DNA of 35,052 nt from JAVHLK01 sp043806215. Lineage in GTDB: Bacteria > Desulfobacterota > Desulfomonilia > Desulfomonilales > Desulfomonilaceae. The stretch lies in assembly GCA_043806215.1 (NCBI GenBank), contig JAZDHD010000026.1, positions 1 to 35,052 on the forward strand. The letters are read 5' to 3'. Of the stretch, positions 15,759 to 21,928 are shown one piece after another (within the stretch, counting starts at the first letter, position 1; the number at the start of each line of letters is the position of its first letter). The notes under the pieces are model-generated. The model saw only the letters and a program-made list of their open reading frames with translations. It was not told where the DNA came from and made no database searches. Both the position numbers and the translations under genes were made by a program.

Positions 15759-15814
15759 CGTCGTCTCCGTGGGACGGGCGTCCCTGCCCGTCGTCTCCGT
15801 GGGACGGGCGTCCC
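15759..15814. repeat. Two tandem 30-bp direct repeats
   Basis: Positions 15759-15784 and 15789-15814 are identical 26-bp blocks (CGTCGTCTCCGTGGGACGGG then CGTCCC) at a 30-bp period, each carrying a small CGTCCC/GGGACG inverted pair. They lie between the CooC-like start and the end of the upstream MetE-like gene. Confidence 0.85.
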
Positions 15815-15878
15815 GTAATGGAGGTTTACACTCATCCTCCCCGGGATTCCTAAACGGTAAGGCGCGTTCGCCCCGCGG

Positions 15879-16961
15879 TCAATCTCCTTGGACGCGCTCG
15901 GGATTGATCGACTCCAGTTCGGCCAGAATTTCGTAGACTCGTTGCGTGTCGCCCGTGGTCAGTCCGGCGCAACCGCACGCAGGTGTTACGATGATCCGCC
16001 GGGCGAGGGCGTCCCGGTCGACACCGGCGTCGACAAGCATCCGGATTCCTTGGCGTATCCTGCCGATCACGTCCTCCACGGTTTCCTCACGTATCCTTTC
16101 GGTATTCGGAACCGCGCCCCACGCGAGGACTCCGCCTCGTCCGAGGAACGCGGTCAATTCGTCCCGGTAAATCTTCATGGTCTCCATGTAATCCACTGCA
16201 TCGAAGTTCACGATCCCGGCGGCGGTTTCCATGATCAACCCCCAATCCGTGTTGCCGCAGCAATGGACCCCCGGAATACCGCCCCGGTCCGCCACCATTG
16301 AGATTACGTCATTGAGCGAGTCGATGACGTCCTCCTTGGAGACTCCCAGCAATGCCGACGAGCCGTACGCACTGAGACTCGGTTCATCGAAGAACACGAT
16401 GATCTCGTCGGCAAACGGCTTGAACTGTTCCAGCAGCCAAACCGCCTTGAGCCCCATGGCCTTGACGGCCACATCCCGGAATACGGGATGGTAGAAGATC
16501 GGCTTTCTGCTTTCGTCGGTCACCGTCAAGGCGAAGCTCAGCGGCCCGGTTACCTGCACCTTGAAGAACGGAGCTCTGGTCCCGTCTCTTGCAAGCCTTT
16601 CCAGCAGCGCGTGAATACCCTGTCCGTACTGTGGTCCCACCGCAAAATAATCGGGCGTGCCGCCCTCCAACACGTCCAGATAATGCGTGAAAAACTGCTC
16701 GACAGCTGCATCCGACACGGACGACGTATCGAAATGGTAGCTCAGATTCTCGAAGTCCACCTTAAAACCCGGAAGATTCTCGGTGAACTGAATCCACATT
16801 TGTTCGCGTGGGTTGGAACGCGACAATTGCGGAGCATGCGGAGCCGTGGTCAGCTTTGCCGTGATCATTTCCACCGCTTGAAGAGGGTCTTCGTGGGGTA
16901 GGCTTCCAACCGCGGTTGCCAGAAGCGGAGGAAGACACGAAGTGTCTGGAAATACCGCCAT
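15879..16961 (-). CDS. MetE-core-like methyltransferase (folate-independent methionine synthase-type)
   Basis: 360 aa, the length of the isolated catalytic domain of MetE and of UROD-fold methyltransferases, without the N-terminal folate half. Zinc-ligand positions are visible: H233-x-C235 in GVHCCGN, and C329 in TPACG, matching the His, Cys and Cys ligands of MetE; FDEPSL (191-196) matches the substrate-binding DEPA loop. These proteins move a methyl group to a thiol, commonly making methionine from homocysteine. From memory, one such family (MesC) is thought to use a methyl-corrinoid donor, which would suit the CooC-like gene next to it; this is inference. AAGGAG precedes the ATG. Confidence 0.82.
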   Translation of the reverse strand: MAVFPDTSCLPPLLATAVGSLPHEDPLQAVEMITAKLTTAPHAPQLSRSNPREQMWIQFTENLPGFKVDFENLSYHFDTSSVSDAAVEQFFTHYLDVLEGGTPDYFAVGPQYGQGIHALLERLARDGTRAPFFKVQVTGPLSFALTVTDESRKPIFYHPVFRDVAVKAMGLKAVWLLEQFKPFADEIIVFFDEPSLSAYGSSALLGVSKEDVIDSLNDVISMVADRGGIPGVHCCGNTDWGLIMETAAGIVNFDAVDYMETMKIYRDELTAFLGRGGVLAWGAVPNTERIREETVEDVIGRIRQGIRMLVDAGVDRDALARRIIVTPACGCAGLTTGDTQRVYEILAELESINPERVQGD

Positions 16962-16982
16962 GATCGTCTCCTTAGTCTTTTA

Positions 16983-17001
16983 TGGCGTTAATACGGTCGC
17001 G
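16983..17001 (-). repeat. Dispersed repeat module A, copy 3
   Basis: TGGCGTTAATACGGTCGCG, 21 bp upstream of the start codon of the MetE-core-like gene. On that strand it is followed by GACTAAGGAGAC, which supplies the ribosome-binding site. Confidence 0.7.
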
Positions 17002-17248
17002 GATTCCAGCGCGTCCGATACGTGTGTCTCCTATAGGTAATGAATGTACGGACGGTCTGTCAAGTGACGGAAGGCTCCCGCGCCTCTTGCCGTCAAGGAT
17101 GGGAGCGTGGCGGAGCCGTCTTTGGGGGCCTTGTCCGCGGGGATCCGGGTGCAACCGGGCCGGCCCCTGTTCCGCCCGGGCACTTGACCGGGCTGCACGT
17201 GGGAGTTATCCTTGCGTAAGGCTTACAAGTTCCCCCTTGAGACGTTTT
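17002..17248. other. Divergent intergenic region before the CCHC protein
   Basis: GC-rich, about 250 bp, with no recognisable gene, promoter or RNA. An open frame runs into the downstream gene from here but its residues (Arg/Pro/Ser-rich, no similarity) look like translated spacer. Confidence 0.5.
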
Positions 17249-17770
17249 ATGACGGAAAAGCAGACGATCTGGGTCCACCCGACGAGTTACACGTTCCGGC
17301 TGGACGAGCCCGAGCGCATGCTCGAAACCATATGGAGCGAACGCCCCGGTTGGGGATATATCCGTAGGCGGGACCTGTGGATACGCAAAGACGCGTCCGT
17401 GGAGGATCTGGTGAGGGCCGGATATGTCCGGAGGGTCCCCGTATCGGAGGACGGAGCACAAACGTGCCCCCACTGCGGCATGTACATATTTCGCATTCCG
17501 GGGTTTCTGGTCGGGAAGCACATTGCCGAATGCGGAGGGATGGGAGAAAACTGGGCGAAGCTCGAGGAAAACCTCATCGAGGATCAGAGGATAAGGATCC
17601 ATGAGGCCGCATTGCTTGCCGAAAGGCTGCAAATGGAGAGAGAAATGGAGGAGGCGGAAAGGAGAGACCGGTTCGACCGGATACGAGACGACAACCTTAA
17701 CCGCCAGCGGAACAAAGACCGTAAGGCGCGTCTTAAACGGGAGACCAAGGAAGAGCTCAGACGTCGGTAG
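17249..17770 (+). CDS. Uncharacterised protein with a CCHC zinc-finger-like motif
   Basis: 173 aa, not recognised. The N-terminal part (WVHPTSYTFRLDEPERML, RPGWGYIRRRDLWIRKDASVEDLVRAGYVRRVP) looks like a compact fold, followed by C73-x2-C76-x14-H91-x3-C95 (CPHCGMYIFRIPGF...KHIAEC), a probable zinc site of C2HC type. From residue 100 onwards the chain is a highly charged single helix ending in Lys/Arg clusters. The combination suggests an RNA- or ribosome-associated protein, which is inference. The ATG at 17249 is preferred over earlier starts because upstream residues look non-coding; its ribosome-binding site is weak (TTGAG). Confidence 0.7.
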   Translation: MTEKQTIWVHPTSYTFRLDEPERMLETIWSERPGWGYIRRRDLWIRKDASVEDLVRAGYVRRVPVSEDGAQTCPHCGMYIFRIPGFLVGKHIAECGGMGENWAKLEENLIEDQRIRIHEAALLAERLQMEREMEEAERRDRFDRIRDDNLNRQRNKDRKARLKRETKEELRRR

Positions 17771-17771
17771 C

Positions 17772-17849
17772 GCAATCGGGGGACATGATCCGATTTTGCG
17801 GACGGCGCCATGCGACCTCGCAAAACTCGGAATCGTGTCCCCCGATTGC
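17772..17849. repeat. GGGGACA palindromic element, copy 1
   Basis: A 78-bp near-perfect inverted repeat: the left arm begins GCAATCGGGGGACATGATCC, the right arm is its complement with a few changes and ends CCCCCGATTGC, and the centre is GACGGCGCCATGCGACC. Copies lie at 28788-28863 (inverted), 34755-34827 and 34840-34909. It follows the CCHC gene by 1 bp. Confidence 0.85.
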
Positions 17850-17915
17850 CTTGGATGACGGACCTTGGGGCCGCGCAGTCCGGAGCGCTTTTAACATCAG
17901 GATTATCCGCACGCG

Positions 17916-17950
17916 AAAAGCAAAAAAATAGGGGACGCTTCGGCGTCCCC
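17916..17950 (-). terminator. Factor-independent terminator
   Basis: Read on the minus strand: an 8-bp GC stem GGGGACGC / GCGTCCCC with a CGAA tetraloop (17931-17950), then TATTTTTTTGCTTTT. This is a textbook intrinsic terminator. It lies 65 bp beyond the stop of the small ORF 18015-18203, which implies that the Cys/Pro-rich gene's transcript runs through that ORF. Confidence 0.8.
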
Positions 17951-18014
17951 ATGAATATGGAGGAATTGGGGTTTTTGGAGAAGAGGGGAACCCGCTTTAT
18001 CCCCTCGTCGGAGG

Positions 18015-18203
18015 TCAGGGTTGTGTTCCACCATACCCTCGGTGCAATTGACCCTGAGCGGTTGGTATAATCATGCCGTCGTCTTTGGTCTTGAATACGT
18101 GCGGCATATCTCTGCCGTCGGTCGGCGATATTGTTTCGATTGACTTGCGTGCGGCCCGGGTTTCGTTCGGATTCCCGCAGGGCCGGTTCTTTCCGGTGTT
18201 CAT
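18015..18203 (-). CDS. Possible small protein coupled to the Cys/Pro-rich gene
   Basis: 62 aa. Its ATG overlaps the TAA of the upstream gene in the sequence TAATG, an arrangement typical of termination-reinitiation. The product has a basic N-terminus and HVFKTKDDGMIIPTAQGQLH in the middle; no signal peptide and no similarity that I recognise. There is no separate ribosome-binding site. A good terminator after it shows the region is transcribed. It could equally be a long 3' untranslated region. Confidence 0.4.
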   Translation of the reverse strand: MNTGKNRPCGNPNETRAARKSIETISPTDGRDMPHVFKTKDDGMIIPTAQGQLHRGYGGTQP

Positions 18204-18796
18204 TACCAACAGGTGCCGAAGGCGGAACCCGTCTCATCCGTGGCGCCGGCAAACACTCCGCCGAATGATCCCAGCGGCGCGGCACCGAGCACGCCCGAAA
18301 TGAGTTTGAAGGGCATTTCAAGAATGTTTCCAGTCAGTGCGAATGATCCTGCCGGCGATGACGGCCCGTACGGCTGCGGCCGGCCGTAAGACATGGGTCC
18401 GAACCGGGGCCCGGCAGGAGGGCAATAAGCAGGAGGTCTGCACTTCTGAATGGCCGCCGGAGCCATTGGTGGGGCACAAATGGGTGACGGAGCCGGGGCG
18501 CACATCGCAGGGCCGCACGCAGGGGCGAAGGCCGGAGGCGGTGCCAGCAACCCTCCCATGACCGCGGCGGGAAGTCCGATTATCGTTCCGCAGATGCCCG
18601 AGCACACTCCCAGGACGCCCCCGCACAGTCCAAAGGGAGACGGAGGACCGCAGACTGGTGGAGCACTTGCACAGGGGGCCGGATAGCATGACGGTGGGGG
18701 GCAGGCAGGCGGACCACCGGCTGTTGTCTGCGTAACGGTCAATGTCAAAACGCAGAGCAGTAGGCAGAACAGTACTGCAAAAACTCGTGTCACCAT
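18203..18796 (-). CDS. Secreted Cys/Pro-rich protein
   Basis: 197 aa. A signal peptide (about residues 1-27, VFAVLFCLLLCVLTLTVTQTTAGG) precedes a mature part rich in Pro, Gly and Ala with 13 cysteines, many as PxC or CxPP (ACPPPSCYPAPC, ICAPPMAP, KCRPPAYC). Two Gly/Ala hydrophobic stretches (GVLGVCSGICGTIIGLPAAVMGGLL; MPFKLISGVLGAAPLGSFGGVFAGA) resemble glycine-zipper segments. It may be a disulfide-linked surface or envelope protein. GGAGGATGAG precedes the ATG. No family recognised. Confidence 0.7.
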   Translation of the reverse strand: MVTRVFAVLFCLLLCVLTLTVTQTTAGGPPACPPPSCYPAPCASAPPVCGPPSPFGLCGGVLGVCSGICGTIIGLPAAVMGGLLAPPPAFAPACGPAMCAPAPSPICAPPMAPAAIQKCRPPAYCPPAGPRFGPMSYGRPQPYGPSSPAGSFALTGNILEMPFKLISGVLGAAPLGSFGGVFAGATDETGSAFGTCW

Positions 18797-19117
18797 ACCT
18801 CATCCTCCTTTGGTTCAGAATCCCTCACACTATGCTTGAGGGCGTAGACTCAAGCGAAGGACACTGAATTTAGCCCCTTGTGGGGCTTCGTTGACAAGGG
18901 GCTTTAACATGGCGATTTTTGGCTGTCAAGCAAAATTATTGATTGTCCAAAGTTATAGTGAAAGCGTTCGCCCAATGTGATCAGAAGAATATATGTACTT
19001 GTTTAGACAAGAATTATATGGCAAAATGGGTTTCAAGTTGAGCCCGTCTTCAGGGGACATGGCTCCAACGCCTCGAAATGGGCAACCGCCCATCCAGTCT
19101 ACCCAGGGGACAAGAGA
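18797..19117. other. Divergent regulatory region, Cys/Pro-rich gene / TPR gene
   Basis: AT-rich in 18905-19030. It holds the inverted repeats described next, a small palindrome CTTGT-TTAG-ACAAG near 19000, and a hairpin ATGGGC-AACC-GCCCAT (19078-19093) in the leader of the TPR gene. No clear plus-strand promoter was found. Confidence 0.5.
18872..18929 (-). promoter_or_regulatory. Putative promoter and nested inverted repeats of the Cys/Pro-rich gene
   Basis: Minus strand: TTGACA (18924-18929) followed at 16-17 bp by a poor -10 (TTAAAG/TAAAGC). Immediately downstream, AGCCCCTTGT (18872-18881) can pair either with ACAAGGGGCT (18894-18903; 10 bp) or, through its first six bases, with GGGGCT (18882-18887). 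The predicted start point falls within this block, so it may be a DNA operator instead of an RNA switch. Confidence 0.35.
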
Positions 19118-20512
19118 ATGAGTAATAAAAAGGTTTCGGGTTTCATGAGAACGATAGTGTTTTATTTGGTTCTTTCCGCATTAATCCCGACGTTGCCTCT
19201 CTCCGCGGAGGCCCCCCCATCTCCCGACGAGGTCCCTCTCAACGAGGACGCCCTGCGCGCGGTAACCCAAGCCGATGCCGTGGCCCTTTACAACAGCGGA
19301 GTCGACGCATTGAAGCAGAATCGTCTTGACGAAGCCATATCGTTCTTCACGCGATCTGTTCAATTGGATCCTCAAGACGAACTGTCGTACAACAACAGAG
19401 GGGTGGCGCTGAAGCGGAAGGGGCTGTACGACAAAGCCATCGAGGACTATAATCGCGCGTTGGAGATCAATCCCCGGTACTCGTACGCACTCGCCAACCG
19501 GGGAACCGCGCGCTTCAAAAACGGCGATCTGCAGGGGGCACTAACCGATCTGACTCACGCGGTGAAGCTGTCGGGACGGGACAGCGTCATAGTCACCACC
19601 CTGGGGCTTGTCTACAAACAGATGGGCGACAACGACAAGGCGGCAACCGAGCTGAAGCGGGGCATAGCCCTGAACAAGAAGAACGTGAGGGCCTACGAGG
19701 CTCTTGCCGAAGTATATGAATCCAAGAAGATCTACGATAAGGCGCTGGATGCCTACGGCAAGGTCATAGACCTTGCGGAGAAGGGTGCCGACGTCCAGCC
19801 CATTGAAGCGAAGATCAAGAAGATGAAACAGCTGCATGCCGAAAGCCTTCATCATGAGGGGCTGGAGCAGTACCGGGCCGGGCGTGGGGCCAAGGCCGTG
19901 TCGTTGTGGACCGATGCCCTGAAGATGTCTCCCGACATGGTTGCGGTTCTGCGGGACCGAGGCCTCGCCCACCACAAGGGCGGCAACCACAAGAAGGCCG
20001 TGGAAGATTTCAGCAAAGCTCTCGAAAAAGAGCCGTCGAACGGTGAAGTGTTCCGAGTCAGGGCCGATGCGTACTACAGGCTGAAAGATGCGGACAAGGC
20101 TCTCGCGGATTACGACAAGGCTTTGGAACTGAACTCGAAGGATGCAATCGGGTACAATAACAGGGGGCTCGTATATCACGAAAAGAAGGAATTGGATCGT
20201 GCCTTGGCAGACTACTCAAAGGCGATTTCCCTCGACTCCTCCAACCCGACGTTTTTCGAGAATCGGGCACTGGTCTACATAGCGAAGGGAAAGCTACGGG
20301 AAGCTCTTGGAGACTACCGGTCCGCAACGGCACTGACGAGCGACGAGAAGATCAAGAACCGCATGCAGGAACGGATTTCCGCCATCGGGAAATACCTGGA
20401 GGAACATTCCGGGGGGGCCGGTTCGGGAAGTGAGGACGCCGCGCTCTCCGGCAAACCTGCGGAACCGGAATCCGAGAAACCCGCGGAAGGGGAAGGACGG
20501 TCGGGGAACTGA
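19118..20512 (+). CDS. Exported TPR-repeat protein
   Basis: 464 aa. A signal peptide (about residues 1-31; MRTIVFYLVLSALIPTLPLSAEA) is followed by about eight TPR units: for example ALYNSGVDALKQNRLDEAIS, YNNRGVALKRKGLYDKAIED, YALANRGTARFKNGDLQGAL, and later YNNRGLVYHEKKELDRALAD. A non-TPR bridge lies near residues 225-250. The tail is Gly/Ser/Glu-rich and disordered. TPR proteins are protein-binding scaffolds; this one is probably periplasmic. Start chosen for the signal peptide, with GGGGACAAGAG upstream. No operon partner; convergent with the Gln-rich gene. Confidence 0.88.
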   Translation: MSNKKVSGFMRTIVFYLVLSALIPTLPLSAEAPPSPDEVPLNEDALRAVTQADAVALYNSGVDALKQNRLDEAISFFTRSVQLDPQDELSYNNRGVALKRKGLYDKAIEDYNRALEINPRYSYALANRGTARFKNGDLQGALTDLTHAVKLSGRDSVIVTTLGLVYKQMGDNDKAATELKRGIALNKKNVRAYEALAEVYESKKIYDKALDAYGKVIDLAEKGADVQPIEAKIKKMKQLHAESLHHEGLEQYRAGRGAKAVSLWTDALKMSPDMVAVLRDRGLAHHKGGNHKKAVEDFSKALEKEPSNGEVFRVRADAYYRLKDADKALADYDKALELNSKDAIGYNNRGLVYHEKKELDRALADYSKAISLDSSNPTFFENRALVYIAKGKLREALGDYRSATALTSDEKIKNRMQERISAIGKYLEEHSGGAGSGSEDAALSGKPAEPESEKPAEGEGRSGN

Positions 20513-20666
20513 CGAGGCTGCGCCGAAGGCTTAGGGTTCGTCTCAGAATAATCGGTTCAATCTCGCGGAACCTTCTCTTTCTGCGGCAACAGCACGCTGT
20601 GCCCCTACGAGGCTGAAGGCCCACCCATGTGCACTGCTTATTTCCGGACAGTCACTCAGTGCTCGG

Positions 20667-20687
20667 TGGCATAAATTCGGTCGCACA
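20667..20687. repeat. Dispersed repeat module A, copy 4
   Basis: TGGCATAAATTCGGTCGC plus ACA, preceded by CACTCAGTGCTCGG. Joined to module D at 20710. Not adjacent to a start codon. Confidence 0.75.
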
Positions 20688-20709
20688 TTCTCTAAACACG
20701 CGGTAGCGT

Positions 20710-20780
20710 CCCGGCGTCCCTGCCGGGCGAGAGATAGTATGTTGTTTCCACTAAAGAATACCCCGCGGAACGCGGGGAGG
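20710..20780. repeat. Dispersed repeat module D, copy 2 (inverted)
   Basis: Inverse of 6910-6981 with a handful of differences; contains CCCCGCGGAACGCGGGG and CTGCCGGGCGAGAGATAG. Confidence 0.8.
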
Positions 20781-20852
20781 CCGGCGCTACCAAAGCAGGC
20801 TTTGCTGCCTTGGATACGACACCGCAATTAGGAAACGGGGCACTTGGTGCTC

Positions 20853-20980
20853 GGTGGCATAAACCCCCCATGACCGGGGCGATCACAACTGACCATGAAA
20901 GCCCCCCAGACTCCGAGCCGAAGACCGGGCAGAGCACGGTGGACAGGCATTCCCAGGCAGGAGCCCGGGAACGAGAAGGA
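20853..20980. repeat. Dispersed repeat module C, copy 1, fused to a truncated module A
   Basis: Begins with GGTGGCATAAA, the left part of module A (copy 5, 20855-20863), then switches to CCCCCCATGACCGG. About 115 bp are shared with 28628-28752 in the same orientation at roughly 85% identity, including AGGCATTCCCAGGCAGGAGC. Confidence 0.8.
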
Positions 20981-20998
20981 AAACAAGATCCGGGCACG

Positions 20999-21090
20999 GA
21001 GGCCCGGGCTACGAAGGACAGTCATGAAACCTTAGACCTGTTCCGTGGGGTCCCGCGGAACGCGGGATGCCCGTCATCTTCAAGGGCGGG
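20999..21090. repeat. Dispersed repeat module E, copy 2 (inverted)
   Basis: Inverse of 6820-6914: GGGCTACGAAGGACAGTCAT, then GTCCCGCGGAACGCGGGATG. Its right part continues into module F. Confidence 0.8.
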
Positions 21091-21153
21091 CGTCTGTGCC
21101 CGCCGTCTCCCCGGCGCAGGCCGGGGTCCAGGAAGCAGAGACTGGTTCCCGGC
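21052..21153. repeat. Dispersed repeat module F, copy 1
   Basis: About 100 bp nearly identical and in direct orientation to 34538-34637: CCCGCGGAACGC(G/T)GGATGC, CTCCCCGGCG, GGCCGGGGTCCAGGAAG, AGAGACTGGTTCCCGGC. It ends at the stop codon of the Gln-rich gene. Confidence 0.82.
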
Positions 21154-21776
21154 TACTGATTCGGGTACCCGGCAGGTTGCTGGTACTGCTGCGGTGCTTG
21201 TTGGTACGCCTGCTGTTGTTGGTACGCGGGTTGCTGCTGCACGGGCTGCTGGTACTGCTGAGGTGCCTGTTGATACCCCTGCTGGGGTTGTTGGTAGGCC
21301 TGCTGCTGAACGGGTTGCTGATACTGTTGCGCCGGCTGTTGATAGGTCTGCGGCTGTCCTTGAAGGGGCAATGAGGCCCCGGCTTCCCCGTATACCGGTT
21401 GGCCTTGGTATTGTGCCTGAGGTTGAACCGCGCCGTACTGCTGCTCCTGTTGCTGTTGCTGCGGGAAATAGGTAACCCCGGGCTGCGGCTGGGGCTGTTG
21501 TTGCTGCTGCATGTCCTGGGGCGGAGGAGCCTGCTGCATGTTCTGAGCCCCGGACATTGCCGAAGGGGACTGCGCGGGGTTATTGCCCCCCGAGTAATAC
21601 GGGTTGAACTGATACGCGGGATTTCCCGTCCACCATGCGCGGATGTCCCCGACCGCGGAATTGTCGATTGCATTTCTGGTCTGGGAGCCGCCGAAGATGT
21701 AATCGATGAAGGCGTGACCGGGAGCGGCTGAGACAGCCACGAAGGCCAAAAGGGCAAGCAGTATGATTTTATTCAT
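21153..21776 (-). CDS. Secreted Gln-rich low-complexity protein
   Basis: 207 aa. Signal peptide residues 1-22 (MNKIILLALLAFVAVSAAPG, HA). Residues 23-75 (FIDYIFGGSQTRNAIDNSAV, AWWTGNPAYQFNPYY) look folded or amphipathic. From about residue 78 to the end nearly half of all residues are Gln, with Pro, Tyr and Ala: repeats such as YQQPVQQQ, APQQYQQP and AYQQAP. This composition resembles prion-like or adhesive polyampholyte-free domains in eukaryotes and is uncommon in bacteria. It has a strong promoter and a good ribosome-binding site (GGAGGGATAT). The stop codon TAG lies at the junction with repeat module F. Function unknown. Confidence 0.8.
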   Translation of the reverse strand: MNKIILLALLAFVAVSAAPGHAFIDYIFGGSQTRNAIDNSAVGDIRAWWTGNPAYQFNPYYSGGNNPAQSPSAMSGAQNMQQAPPPQDMQQQQQPQPQPGVTYFPQQQQQEQQYGAVQPQAQYQGQPVYGEAGASLPLQGQPQTYQQPAQQYQQPVQQQAYQQPQQGYQQAPQQYQQPVQQQPAYQQQQAYQQAPQQYQQPAGYPNQ

Positions 21777-21821
21777 GGCATATCCCTCCGAATTGGTTTC
21801 GTTAGAATGTTCAATTGATTA

Positions 21822-21850
21822 AGTATACCCGATGCGTCGAGGTCAGTCAA
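21822..21850 (-). promoter_or_regulatory. Promoter of the Gln-rich protein gene
   Basis: Minus strand: TTGACT (21845-21850), 17-bp spacer, TATACT (21822-21827). Leader about 39 nt to the ATG at 21776. Predicts substantial expression. Confidence 0.65.
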
Positions 21851-21928
21851 GAATGCAAATATAATAAGGGCGTTATTCGGTTCCGTGAACAGACGGGGCG
21901 GGGGGGATGGAAAAGGGGGGGAGGCCGG

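Larger units (their letters stand above)
20513..21152. other. Convergent intergenic region made of dispersed repeats
   Basis: About 640 bp between two convergent genes with no coding capacity that I trust. From 20650 on it is a mosaic of modules A, D, A (truncated), C, E and F, each found elsewhere in the window. 20513-20640 shows nothing recognisable. Confidence 0.7.

Noticed and set aside
15701..15835. Upstream extension of the CooC-like protein with two GTPVPRRRR blocks
   Set aside because: It is translated tandem-repeat DNA; the family begins at the glycine-rich loop and a ribosome-binding site precedes the ATG at 15700.
19031..19117. Leader of the TPR gene considered as a riboswitch
   Set aside because: Only one short hairpin (19078-19093) is present, and no known riboswitch core could be recognised.
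20810..21475. A 221-aa open frame on the plus strand
   Set aside because: The first half lies in dispersed repeats and the second half is antisense to the Gln-rich gene.
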